DNA from: Plasmodium malariae
Taxonomy: Eukaryota > Apicomplexa > Aconoidasida > Haemosporida > Plasmodiidae
Assembly (NCBI RefSeq): GCF_900090045.1
Contig: NC_041782.1
Coordinates: forward strand, 1,079,001-1,143,000
Direction of reading: 5' to 3'
DNA: 64,000 bases
Below the pieces are notes generated by a model. It did not search any database, was not told the origin of the DNA, and saw only the letters and a program-made list of their open reading frames with translations. Below are positions 47,884 through 58,925 of this stretch, piece after piece. Numbering within the stretch: the stretch's first letter is position 1; each line of letters begins with the position of its first letter. The position numbers and the translations under genes were made by a program.

Positions 47884-48202
47884 CCTTTTTTATGGCATTT
47901 ACATTAAGATATATTTTCTCACTGTTAAATAATAGCAACAATTCACATTTAGCTCTATTGTTAGATGAGTCTATATTCCCTTTCTTTTTTACTAGTTTAA
48001 GACTATCTTTTTTTGAATAATTTAAATGTAATTTTAAAATGTTTACTGCATCGTCTAGATACGAATGCCGATGATCAAAGTTGTTCATATATTTCACAAC
48101 AAAAAACAAACCGCTGTTTATAAGTAAAAACCATGTACTCCCCAAAAAAAAGGCAAAGCTGTTATTCCTGTAAAAGTTCAATAACCTTTTATGCACGTAC
48201 AT
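46976..48202 (-). CDS. Membrane protein with Tim21/Coa1-like C-terminal domain, 408 aa (tentative)
   Basis: Two membrane segments are visible: FAFFLGSTWFLLINSGLFFVV (about 16-37) and IGKIMLCAFFFSTFLAI (about 296-313). Between them lies a Lys/Glu-rich variable region including a run of 11 Lys. After the second helix, residues about 325-408 follow the Tim21/Coa1 pattern: NFVKNFVLNNKELCNIVGNN (V..L..N..L...LG), then QILSISGVHEKNYINSKTFF, then GVVQITATKNN and a final strand pair ending SETVELKGK. The first helix is likewise followed by a DDAVNILKL helix and an ELLLLFNSEKIYLNV strand pair, suggesting a duplicated plan. That family is mitochondrial inner membrane; location here is inference. Single exon. 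Confidence 0.5.
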
Positions 48203-50200
48203 TTTGCACCTTCAAATATGTTCAAGGAACACTGCGGTATGCCTCTTCCGTTATGCTATTCTTCCGTTCTGGTAATCTGCTGTTTTTGTTCTGTTCTGTC
48301 CTATGCTTTCATTATTTATTGCTCTTCATTCGTTATTCTTTTATTGTTATTCTTTCACTTCTTCATTACTAATTTGTTCCTTATTTTGTCATATCTTTTG
48401 TCACATATTTTATCTCATATTTTGACATATATTTTGACACATTATTTGTGATTTATTTTGTCACATATTTTGTTACATATTTTGTTACATATTTTGTGAT
48501 TTACTTTGTCACATATTTTGTCACATATTTTGTCACATATTTTGTTACATATTTTGTTACATATTTTGTTACATATTTTGTGATTTATTTTGTCACATAT
48601 TCTGTTACATATTTTGTGATTTATTTTGTTATTTTCTTTATTTTATTTTTTTTATTTCACTCACCCCTCCTCTTTGTTTTCTCCCGCGCGCATATTCAAT
48701 TTCCTACTTTTTTTTTTTCCTTTTATGTATTACAGTAAAATATTTTGTCATGGGTCGTATTATTCGACAGTGTTAGGCTTACCATACAGACTTTTATAGA
48801 ATGGTCATATATTCATATATTCACATATTCATACATGTGATACTAACCATATATTACAGTGTTAAATTATACAAATTTCGTTCAAGCATATTTGTCACGT
48901 CGTTCATTGTTGCAGTTGTGATATTCTTTCTTTCATACATATTGAAGGAATGTTAAATAATTTAAAAAAAAAAAACAAAAAAATGAATGCAGTTTTTTTT
49001 CTTTTTTTTTTTTTTTTCATTTTTTGTTACAATGCGTTTGTACAAAAAATTGTAATTTGCATAACATTTTATTGTTTTTTTGTATTTAATTATTTTTTTG
49101 TATTTTATTGTTTTTTTGTATTTTATTGTTTTTTTGTATTTTATTGTTTTTCCCCATTTTGTGGGTTTTCTTTTTTTTTATATAACTTAAATTATCGAAA
49201 ATGTTAAGAGATTCATAATTGTGATAGGTTCTCAGTATAAAGCTCATTTTGATAAAGTACTCGCAATGACGGTATCTCATATGCACATATTTGTGTGTGC
49301 CGTGGAGGAGGGCATGTGTACATGTGTGTATTTGTGTGTATCTGTATTTGTAGGCGTATGTATATATTTCTAGGCTCGTAAAATAAAGTTATTTTTCCTC
49401 TTTTCAAATTTTTTCAAATTTTTAATATCTTGTCAGAGTAGTAAACTGCCTATTCAACTTTGTATTAAATTTTAATTTTGACATTGTTAACATTTTTACT
49501 GCGAGAGCAGGCCATTGAAATTTGAACAAGTGATATAACTACTCAGAGTAGCTGCTCGTGCTCGTACATATGAAGGAAAATCGGGATGTACGTTCGATTA
49601 ACTCTTTTTTTTTTGTCATATGTTTAGGGGAATACATTCTTAAAATGGTGCATATTAAAATGATGCATATTTGCACTCCATAAGGAAAAAAATAAAATAA
49701 AATATAAAATAAAAATTAAAAAAATTAAAAACAAATTCATAAAATGAATAAGATATATTGTGTAAAATACGTGAAGTGATGTAGGTGAAGTGGAGCAAAA
49801 AAATGGGGAATCATAAAAAAGAGCATTCGCCAATAAAAAAACAAAACAGCATGAACATACGTAAAAACTGTTTGTGCTTATGTGTTAACACATCTTTGTG
49901 CATGTGTGTATGTGTGTGTGTTTATATGGCGCCTACCAATTCAAAGAACGGGTTGATACAATTTAATTATTCCCCTTTTCCCCCTCCAAAAGAAAAAAAA
50001 AGAAAAACACATATTTCAACAAAAATAACAAACACGGAATGGGGAAATAAGGTTTTATAAATACATACGTGTTCACATGGAAATACATGAAAATGTTTTA
50101 TGTACATGCATTGCTTATGTATATATACACGTCCACATGTCTACATACACTAATATGAAGCTCTATTTTCACCCCTTTCCACACGCGCACACACCCTTTC
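48203..50200. other. Intergenic region
   Basis: Between the Tim21-like start and the TBC-protein stop (both minus). It contains the TTTTGTCACATA array (48385-48635) and a second array ATTTTATTGTTTTTTTGT (about 49073-49152). No gene seen. A 91-codon plus frame (49785-50060) is a mixture of microsatellite and A-rich DNA. Confidence 0.55.
48385..48635. repeat. 14-15 bp repeat (CACATATTTTGT)
   Basis: About 17 imperfect units alternating TCACATATTTTG, TTACATATTTTG and TGATTTATTTTG. The translated frame is a Tyr-Phe-Val-Thr repeat and is not a gene. Confidence 0.9.
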
Positions 50201-53200
50201 TCATCGGTGAAAGTATAAAAGAGATGAAAACACGGATAACAAAAAAAAGACCAAAAAAATATTAACATAGGGAGAATTATAGACAGACATTTTGAGAATA
50301 TAAAAAATGCGCTCTATATTTTTTACGCTTTTATTGTTCTCTTTCGTAGATTGTATATCTGTAATAAAGCTGTTTGTATTTTTTATTTTTTGTACCTTGA
50401 AATTTTTCTTTACTTCACTATTTTGTATTGTGTATTTATATATAGGTGGAATAATGGCTATTGTTTTTTTATTATTTTTATTATTTACAAAATTATTAAA
50501 ATTAGATGAATTTTTTTTATTTTTTGTTATAAAATTCATGCAAATAAATTTTTTATTTTTTTTCAGCTCACACTTTTGTACATGAAAAAGCAAAATATGT
50601 TTTAACATTTTATGAAATATATTTTCCTTTTTTTTTTGCTTTTTTTGTTTTTTCCTTTTTTCCATAATATATTCTTTTTTATTCTTCACATTCATATATT
50701 GAATAATGTAATACTTTGTTGTTAAATTTCTGTGCTTTCTGCATATGGATTTATAATTTACAATAAAGTCGTAAAAGACATATTGAAAAAAATTTTCCAC
50801 AAGTAAATGTTTTTTTATTATATCCTTATCTACGTCTAAATTATTACATAAAATAGAGTATGGATAATACAAATATATATTGTTGTCTTTGTTGTTTTCT
50901 TTATTTTTAAAAGTTGAATTATTCTTGTTCTTATGCTTGATACAGTCATTTACATTACTTCTATTTAACAAACCTTCAATGTATTCGTCATATATATCCA
51001 TCTTGTTAAGGGAGTTCTTTACGTTGCAATATGTATGCCTACAATTTTCGCATCGGCGAGTGCCCCTTTTATATCTATGTTTCTTTCTCCTTGAGTTGGT
51101 ATAATATTTCTTCACTCCTCTATCACTCATAACCTTTCCACTTACTCTATCAGAATTGGACGAACTCAAAATTATTACATCATTGTTCAGATACTTTTTT
51201 GTCATTGTGTTTCTTTCATTTCCATTCTTGCAATGTGCACCACTGCTGTTGTTACGGGTGTTACTGTTACTGTTATGGCTGCTCTTGATATTGTCGTTAC
51301 TGCCATTTTTGCTACCACTTTTACTTTCACCTTTGCTATCACTTTCATTACTCCTCTTATTGCTATCTTTCTTATCTCCGTCAAGGGATATAATCTGCTG
51401 CTCCTCGTGGTGCACACTTGACATATGCAAACCTGATTCCTCACAACTGTTATTGTTCATACTGGTCGTTATACTCTTATACGTGTAAAAGTTCATAAAA
51501 GACTTTTCAACTATCTTATTTTTTAAATCATCTTGTTTTGTTTCATAATTAAAATAATGCAAAATGAAAGGGTAACTGTAGATAGGAGAAAATGGAGGAA
51601 AAGAAATTTTTTTTTTTATTTTTTTTAAAAATGTTTCAAACGGTATTTTATAGTTCATGTAGTAATACGTCTTCTTAATAATATTCTCGACATTTATATC
51701 TTTCCAATTCATATTTTGAAAAATATAATGTGTTTCTGTATACATATTATTATATAAGAGATCCTTTTTTTTTTTATTTGCTAACTCAAGTAATTCTTCC
51801 CTTTTATATAGTATTATGGAACCAGTAAAGTAAATAATAAATATACCATCGTTAGACAATAATGTATCAAATATTCTTGCTAGTCTATCAAACTCTGTCA
51901 GAACATGCGAATAATATGTAACAACCCAGCTCAAGCAAAAAAAAAATTCAGTTCCACTTAATTTCAGGGAGTCTCTAGCTATTTCATAATTTCCGACTTT
52001 GCTACTTTTACCTGTACTGTTCATGCGTTCGTTACGACTAATGCAGTTGTTACAATTGCTGATTCGGTTATTGCCATCATTACCAGTAGAATTATTACCC
52101 CTATTATTATTTCTACCACTAGTGCTACAATTCGCCCCAGCATTTGCACTGCTACTAGTGTGCTTCAAATTTTCATGCTCCTGCTCCATCTGCAACAAGC
52201 AGAAAACGTCGTATACTTCCTTGTCTAAATATTTTAACAACAACCCTATGCACTTAAAAGTATTTTTAATTGATACATCGAGTGATAGTGTTAAGTAATC
52301 TATCATGTAAAATAAGAGAAATCTTTCACACAATAAATAAACTATGTACTCCTTTTTTTTTTTTTTTTTTTTATATTTTATATATTTTTCAAGGTCAATA
52401 TTATTTAGTAGGCATATCTTTTCTATATATTTCTCTTCCATCAGAAACATATTTTTAACGTTGTTAATAAATATGTCATGATCATCTCCCCTTTTACTCT
52501 TCCCTTCCCTCCTCCTCAAGTCGATACCACCTCCATTACTACTGCTATTGCTACTACCACTACTGTTATTGCTACTACCACTACTGTTATTGCTACTACC
52601 ACTACTGTTATTGCTACTACCACTACTGTTATTGCTACTACCACTACTGCTATTACTACTACCACTACTGCAAATAACATCGTTGCTACATTTTTTCTCA
52701 TTCCCTGCAGCGTAAACTCTTCCAACAGACTGGTCATCGGACGGATCACCTCCATGTGATACGCGTCTATCCATATGTTCTGTATATTCCTTCATTTCAT
52801 CAATCCCATGACTTATATGAACATGGTCATAATAATTTTCAGTATAGTAGTTGGTATTTCGTATATATTTAACATCTTTCGAAGGAGTAAATACTGCACA
52901 ATTGCTACCAGTTGCTATGCCACTTCTATACCTTTTTGTAAAAATCAAATTGCATATTTTATTTACTACAAATTTTGATATGAAATATTCTAGGAAGACA
53001 TATTTTTTATATCTTAAAAAAAAGTTATGAAAATATACTGTTACAAAAACAAGGCACACATCATGAACACCTTGTGCATAAAAAATTTTATTAGAATGTT
53101 TATACAAAATACTACATATAACATTTTTTAAAATATACTGGTATTTTTTTTTTATTTCATATATATTATATTTATGAATATTCCATGTGTTTACACTTCT

Positions 53201-54111
53201 TTTCACATCTTTTTTAACCTGCACACGTTCATTTTCTTCTAATAATACACTATCAATTATCCACTTATTCAAGTTTGAATTAAAATTATAATTATGTTTA
53301 ATATTATCTTTTAAATAAGATAAAATATCATTTTTACTGCTTAAGTTATCTTTTCTTATGATATAATCTACTATATATAAATCTACTTCTAGCATATTAT
53401 TATAAATTATTTTCAACAATTTTATTATGAATTTTTTGTTTTTATTTTTATCAAACGTTTCTTTTTCTTTATCTATTTTTAACAAGAAATTTACAATTTT
53501 GTTTGACTCTTTTTTAATAGACTTCTTCGCTTTTCTAATTATTTCGGAGTTAGGTACTCTGTTCATTTTTCTTTTCATTTTATATTTTTTATCTGAAAAG
53601 AAAAAATTAAGTACATGCGAATTTTTACTCTTGGTCTTATTTTCTACCTTCTCTTTTTTAATACAATAAATATCACGAGCACATTTAAAAAATTTTCCTG
53701 ACGAGAAAAATTGAAGGGGACACTTTTTTCTCTGCATCTTACTTGACTTATCTACTGCTGTGTTAATATCATTGGAGTAGTTAGAAGCGAGCGATGATAA
53801 AGATGATGAACCATGAGTAGAAGACGACGAACTAACACCATCGGATAAATACAACGAATTTTCCAATGAAGAGTGATCTAATGAACCTAAGGGAATGGAG
53901 GGTAGGGGTCTCGTACACGATACAGATGAAAACGATTTTGTTGACGAGCTGTAGGAGAAAGCCGAATCGTAGTACTCCATCCCCCTTTTTTTTAAGAAAA
54001 TTGGATTCTTAGCATTTCTGCTATTGCTTCCACTGCTACTACCTTCATTGTTGCTTCCATCGTTATAATTGTCATTTTTTTTTTTTTTTTTTTTTCTTCC
54101 CCTTTTTTTGC

Positions 54112-54150
<39 letters not shown>

Positions 54151-55189
54151 CATCTATGTTCGCGTTCCTCGACTTAACATTTTGCGTATGTAAAGCGCGC
54201 TTCTCACACCGGGGTGCTCTTAACTCCTTTCCCCCAACTGCATATATGCTACAACTCTGTTTATCACTAGTCCTTAGGAAATATTCACAATGATCAGTTC
54301 GATTGGTAGCATACCTGATGTTAGTTATGTTACTACTGTTAGGGATCTCATTTTCCTGTAGTTTCCTTTCATTACACTTGCCCAACAAACTTGCTGCATC
54401 CCCCTCCTTATAACCGACACAAGTGTTAATCTTTCCGCAATTCAGCCCATAGGAAGAAAGAAATTCCTTCTTTTCCTGGCATGAACAGTTATCATAATGG
54501 TATATTTTATTCTGCTTTTGTTTTTTCGATACTCTATTCCTTTTTCCTGTATTATTATGTTCCCTACTTATACAAGTTGATAAAAAAGAATTTTTCGATT
54601 TTTTTTTCTTCCATTTTAACTTGAAATGTTTAACATAATTGATATATTTGAATTTTTTTTTATATTTCTTACATAATATTGATATAGGATGTTCATTATA
54701 ATTTTTTTCCTTCGATAAGTTAATATTAAATCCTAATAATAGTAACCACAATTTTTGTCTTAATTTATTATTCTGAAATCCACCTGGTGTAAATGAAAAA
54801 AATTTTATTAACTCATAGAGTTTTCTTTTTTCATTTGTTGTTGCATTTTCATATATTTTAAAAATTTTTTTTAAATATGTTAATTTCTCATCATTCGTTT
54901 CTTCATATTTATCAAAATGATTTTTATATATTGTTACATTATTTAACACATATAATTTATTATCATGCCCATTATTATTTACCATACAGTGTTTCTGAAC
55001 ATATAATATATATCCATTTTTTTTTTTTATTTGTAATTTTTTTTTATCAAATAATTCACTGTCACTATAATTTTTTTCTCGATATATAGAATATTTTATT
55101 TTATTTTTTTTTTTTTTTTTATACAAATTGTCAAAATCTAAGCAGCTATAATAGCCTTTTGCCCTTTGTTTTTTTAAAGGAACTTTCAT
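50201..55189 (-). CDS. TBC1D20-like Rab GTPase-activating protein, 1662 aa
   Basis: A TBC-domain Rab GAP split by large low-complexity inserts. Landmarks in order: a first TBC helix block with LRQKLWLLLLG (about 145-155); QVKKDVKRSVN (about 663-673), carrying the Asp-X-X-Arg finger; FYAQGVHDVCLVFVTVYF (about 699-716), whose YXQG supplies the glutamine finger; then FFCLSWVVTYYSHVLTEFDR and LARIFDTLLS (about 1083-1113), followed by IFIIYFTGSIILYKREELLE. This last section follows TBC1D20 (F.LSW..TW..HVL.....R..D) closely. The C-terminus is a membrane anchor (NIFLVFFLLSVFSSLLYF), also as in TBC1D20, an ER protein acting on Rab1 and Rab18. Both catalytic fingers are intact, so the GAP should be active (inference). 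Asn/Ser inserts include SGSSNN repeats at about 870-900, and long Lys runs occur. Single exon. Confidence 0.85.
52535..52672 (-). repeat. In-frame 21-bp repeat coding Ser-Asn-Asn-Ser-Ser-Gly-Ser
   Basis: About six copies of a 21-bp unit inside the TBC-protein gene, giving a Ser/Gly/Asn spacer between the catalytic-finger half and the C-terminal half of the TBC domain. The opposite strand stays open as an Ile-Ala-Thr-Thr-Thr artefact. Confidence 0.9.
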
Positions 55190-56159
55190 ATTATAACTCC
55201 TTTAAATATACTTACTCATTTGGACATACTTTGGCGGGAGAGAAGGAAAAAAAATGGGCAAATAATGCAGCAATAATGTAGAAAAAATTAAGTAAAAATA
55301 GGGAATTAATGAAGTATATATGAAGTACAAATAAGGAAAAGAATGTATGTGTGTGTGTGTGCGTGGGTGGGAAAACAAATACAAGCATAAATAGAAGATT
55401 AACTGGGAATGAAATCCAATCAATTTGTCAAAACGAGAAAAAATTAAAATAGAGTAAAATAAAAATAGAAATAAAAAAACATACGTTCTCTATCTTATAA
55501 CACGTAAAAAAAAAATATAACACACACTTAATTATGTGAATACAAAAAAATTATTATTATTTTATTTTTTTTTTTTTTTTTCTTCCTTCTCCCCTCAATA
55601 AAATTAGGAAATAAATTTACCTAAGAGCAAATTCAAATTCAAATGCTTCTCTATGAACTTTTAAGAAAACATATCAGTAGAGCTATAAAAAGAGAGTTGA
55701 CAAGGATATCTGCATTCACACATGTATTTGTGTGTGTATATATAGTATATATATACGAATGTACATGTGTATATGCATACGAATAGCCACCTTTTCGCAC
55801 TGTTATATCATGATGCGTCATACACTTTCAAGTTTCTGAGATCTTTCACAATAATGTTTGCATACTATCCCTTCAGTTCAATAAATTTCCTTTTTTCCGC
55901 TTTCGACCTCACACATTTGAGAACAAAGGAAAAAAAAAAGTAGTTTTCTCTTTCCTCTTTACATAAAAAATTTTAAATTTAATTTTCACATATTAAGTAC
56001 ATGTAATCAAACTGGTCATACCAAAAATTTGATATAAACTCATAAACTTTTTTTTATGATCAGTACATCATTAGAAACAAAAAAAAAAAAAGAAGAAAAA
56101 GAAAAAGAAAAAGAAAGGAAAAAAGGGAAAAAAAAAAGAAGGCAAGGATGTTTATTTAA

Positions 56160-56204
<45 letters not shown>

Positions 56205-57928
56205 CAATAAATACAAAAATATCCGGGAGCACAAAAAATTAACAACGACGAAATTTAAAATTAATTCTACGTTTTACCACAAAACTTTACATAAATGTAC
56301 ATGCATGTGATATATATATGTACATGTATGCGTAAATATATATATATATATATGCATATAAACGTGTGTGCAAAAATATGTTCTATATTCTTAAATATAT
56401 GTACATACCTTTAGACTTTTACCGAAAATAAAAAAAATGAAAAATGGAAAACTTATGGATTTAATATAATTAATCGTAAAATACCCACGTTCGTAATACG
56501 AACAACAACATGAACGTCATACTATGTTTAATGTTCTCCACCTCATTGCATAGAATATACATACACACACAGTTACATATATATACGTACATACAAGCAT
56601 ATATGTGTACATAAATACACTTGTTACCATTTTCTGGTTTTCCTAAATAAGTCCTTTATGCCACAAAAGCAATACTAACACTACACTGTCTAATGTAAAA
56701 ATGTGTACTAAACAGTTTTGAAATATAATAAACAGTAAATAATTTATTCAAACGATTAAGTAGTTTGTGTATAAGTATGCATGTATATAAGTATGCATGT
56801 ATATAAGTATGCATGTATATAAGTATGCATGTATATAAGTATGCATGTATATAAGTATGCATGTATATAAGTATGCATGTACATAAGTATACATGTATAT
56901 AAGTTTGCATGTATGTACATATGTATAAACGTACGAGCATAAGTATGTATATACCTTTCAAGTTATATCTTTTTTGGGGGAAAAGAATTGCTTCCTGATT
57001 TTTCAAGTTATGCTGACTTTATATCCTCCCTTATCTTTTTTTCTTAATTATTTTTAAACATTGCGTTAATAAATAATGAAAAAAAAAATTTAGCTAGTAC
57101 ACAAGTTATTTACTTTTTCTTTTTCCGTAACGAAAGAAATATTTCACAACTACATTTGTTTTCAGCGCCCATTATGTAAATGAATTATTTATTTACAATT
57201 AAATGTATATATATATATATATATACATACTTACAAACACTCATATATACATACGCATGTACACATAGGAAGCTATGCATATAACAGGAGGGTAAGATTT
57301 ATTAAAATTCAGTATAATAAATAGATATCATGTTTTATGCATCATACACATAAAGTGCATAATGTATTTATTTATTTATTTTTTTTTTTTTCTTTTCTTC
57401 ACTAACTATTTCATTGAGAAATATTTTTAATAAAGCTCCTTAAAATTAAACGAAAACTTTTACGCGTACGTACATTAATACAAACATTCATAAACGCGTA
57501 AACACAGTAGATGATTATAAACATTATATATACATATTATTACATATTTGTAACGAATGACAATATTTGACACAGCTGATACTCAAAATAAATATGCATA
57601 TGTATGTAAATAAATCCAAAAAAATTTTCTTTGCAAATGATTTACAGTAACATAATAAAAAAAAAAAAATAAATTTAGAAAAAATAAATTTTAATAGTTA
57701 CATCATTTTGTGAAGGAATTGAAAATATCTTTTTTTTTTTAATAAAAATATATATCTTAAAGAAAAGCGGAATATAATACATATATATATATATATATAT
57801 GTTTGTATATACACGTGTAAGTACATATTTAAAGTAAATTTCACATTTTTACAAAAAGTTGTAAGGAAGAAACTAAAAAAAAAGAAAGGATTTATCTTAA
57901 TTTTTCATTTAAAAATAATACCATAAAA
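55190..57928. other. Divergent intergenic region between TBC protein and TMA7
   Basis: 2.7 kb between two gene starts. It contains a TA run (56162-56199), the 16-bp array at 56765, other TA/TATG microsatellites and T runs at about 55565-55580. No gene found. Confidence 0.6.
56765..56905. repeat. 16-bp tandem repeat AAGTATGCATGTATAT
   Basis: Eight to nine copies, with the rightmost ones diverged. The unit contains the palindrome ATGCAT. The minus frame reads as Cys-Ile-Leu-Ile-Tyr-Met-His repeats. Confidence 0.9.
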
Positions 57929-58925
57929 ATGCCATTAAATGTACAGGTTAATTTTAAGCGATACTTTTAGCACACTTATTGGAAATAAAGAAATTCCAAA
58001 AAAAAACAAAAAATTTTACTTTAACTTTTTACAAATTTTGAAAATTATTTTTTTCATTTGCATTATTATTATTTTTTTTTTTTTATAATTACTGTAGGGA
58101 GGAAAAAAAAAACCTCTAAAAGCTGCGAAAAAGGGAGTAGTTGAAATGACGGAGGAAGATAAAGCTTTTAAAAAGGAAATGGCAGAAAAGAAAAAGTAAT
58201 AGTCAAGAAGAAGATGCATATATATATGTGAGCTTAAGTACAAATGTAAATATCGGTTTATGTAACATTGCTACGTTTTCGCTGTTACATTTCAAAAGTA
58301 TTTTACGTAAAGCTAAACATGTATAGAATTGTTATTTCTGTTTACTTTTTTTTTTTTTTTTTTTTAATATATGCATAAAAAAGCACATGTGAGCTCCTTT
58401 GTTACTGTGTGTAATCGTTACAGTATTTCACTGTTCATACTTTCACCACAGGACAGTGTAATGTGCATTTGTATATATACGTGTATATATGTATGTATGT
58501 ATGTATTATATATGTATGTATGTATTATATATGTATGTATGTATTATATATGTATGTATGTATTATATATGTATGTATGTATTATATATGTATATGTATT
58601 ATATATGTATGTATGTATATATATGTATGTATGTATTATATATGTATGTATGTATTATATATGTATGTATGTATTATATATGTATGTATGTATTATATAT
58701 GTAAGTATGTATTATATATGTATGTATGTATTATATATGTATGTATGTATTATATATGTAAGTATGTATTATATATGTATGTGTATGCATGTATGCATGC
58801 ATATAACATACGTATGTGTATTTGCATATGTGTCTTCATCTTTTTTTCCCTTTGTTCTGAATTCATTTATACGCAGAGCCGAGGAGGAAGCCAAGAAGAA
58901 GCTCTTGAATGCAAAGAAAAAATAG
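57929..58925 (+). CDS. TMA7: TMA7, translation machinery-associated protein 7, three exons, 54 aa
   Basis: A very small ribosome-associated protein. Exon 1 (57929-57946) encodes MPLNVQ and ends CAG|GTTAAT. Exon 2 (58098-58195), after ATTACTGTAG, encodes GGKKKPLKAAKKGVVEMTEE and DKAFKKEMAEKK, ending AA|GTAATA. Exon 3 (58877-58925), after TATACGCAG, encodes AEEEAKKKLLNAKKK and stops at TAG. Phases 0 and 2 are consistent. The family pattern GGK.KPLK.PKK....M.EEDKAFK..... is unmistakable in exon 2, and 54 aa is close to the usual 60-65. Exon 1 is the least certain part but gives the correct N-terminal length. No single open frame covers this gene: exon 2 lies opposite a spurious minus-strand frame, and exon 3 is the tail of a repeat-derived frame. 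Confidence 0.9.
58484..58790. repeat. 19-bp tandem repeat in TMA7 intron 2
   Basis: About 14 units of ATGTATGTATGTATTATAT with some shorter variants. The array fills nearly half of the 681-nt intron. Because the unit lacks stops, long artefact frames run through it, and one happens to join exon 3 of TMA7. Confidence 0.95.

Noticed and set aside
51156..52759. Plus-strand frames rich in Leu or Ile-Ala-Thr opposite the TBC gene
   Set aside because: Antisense shadows of Ser/Asn-rich coding repeats.
58371..58925. 184-codon plus frame as a gene
   Set aside because: It is intron 2 repeat of TMA7 read through into exon 3; only the last 16 codons are coding.
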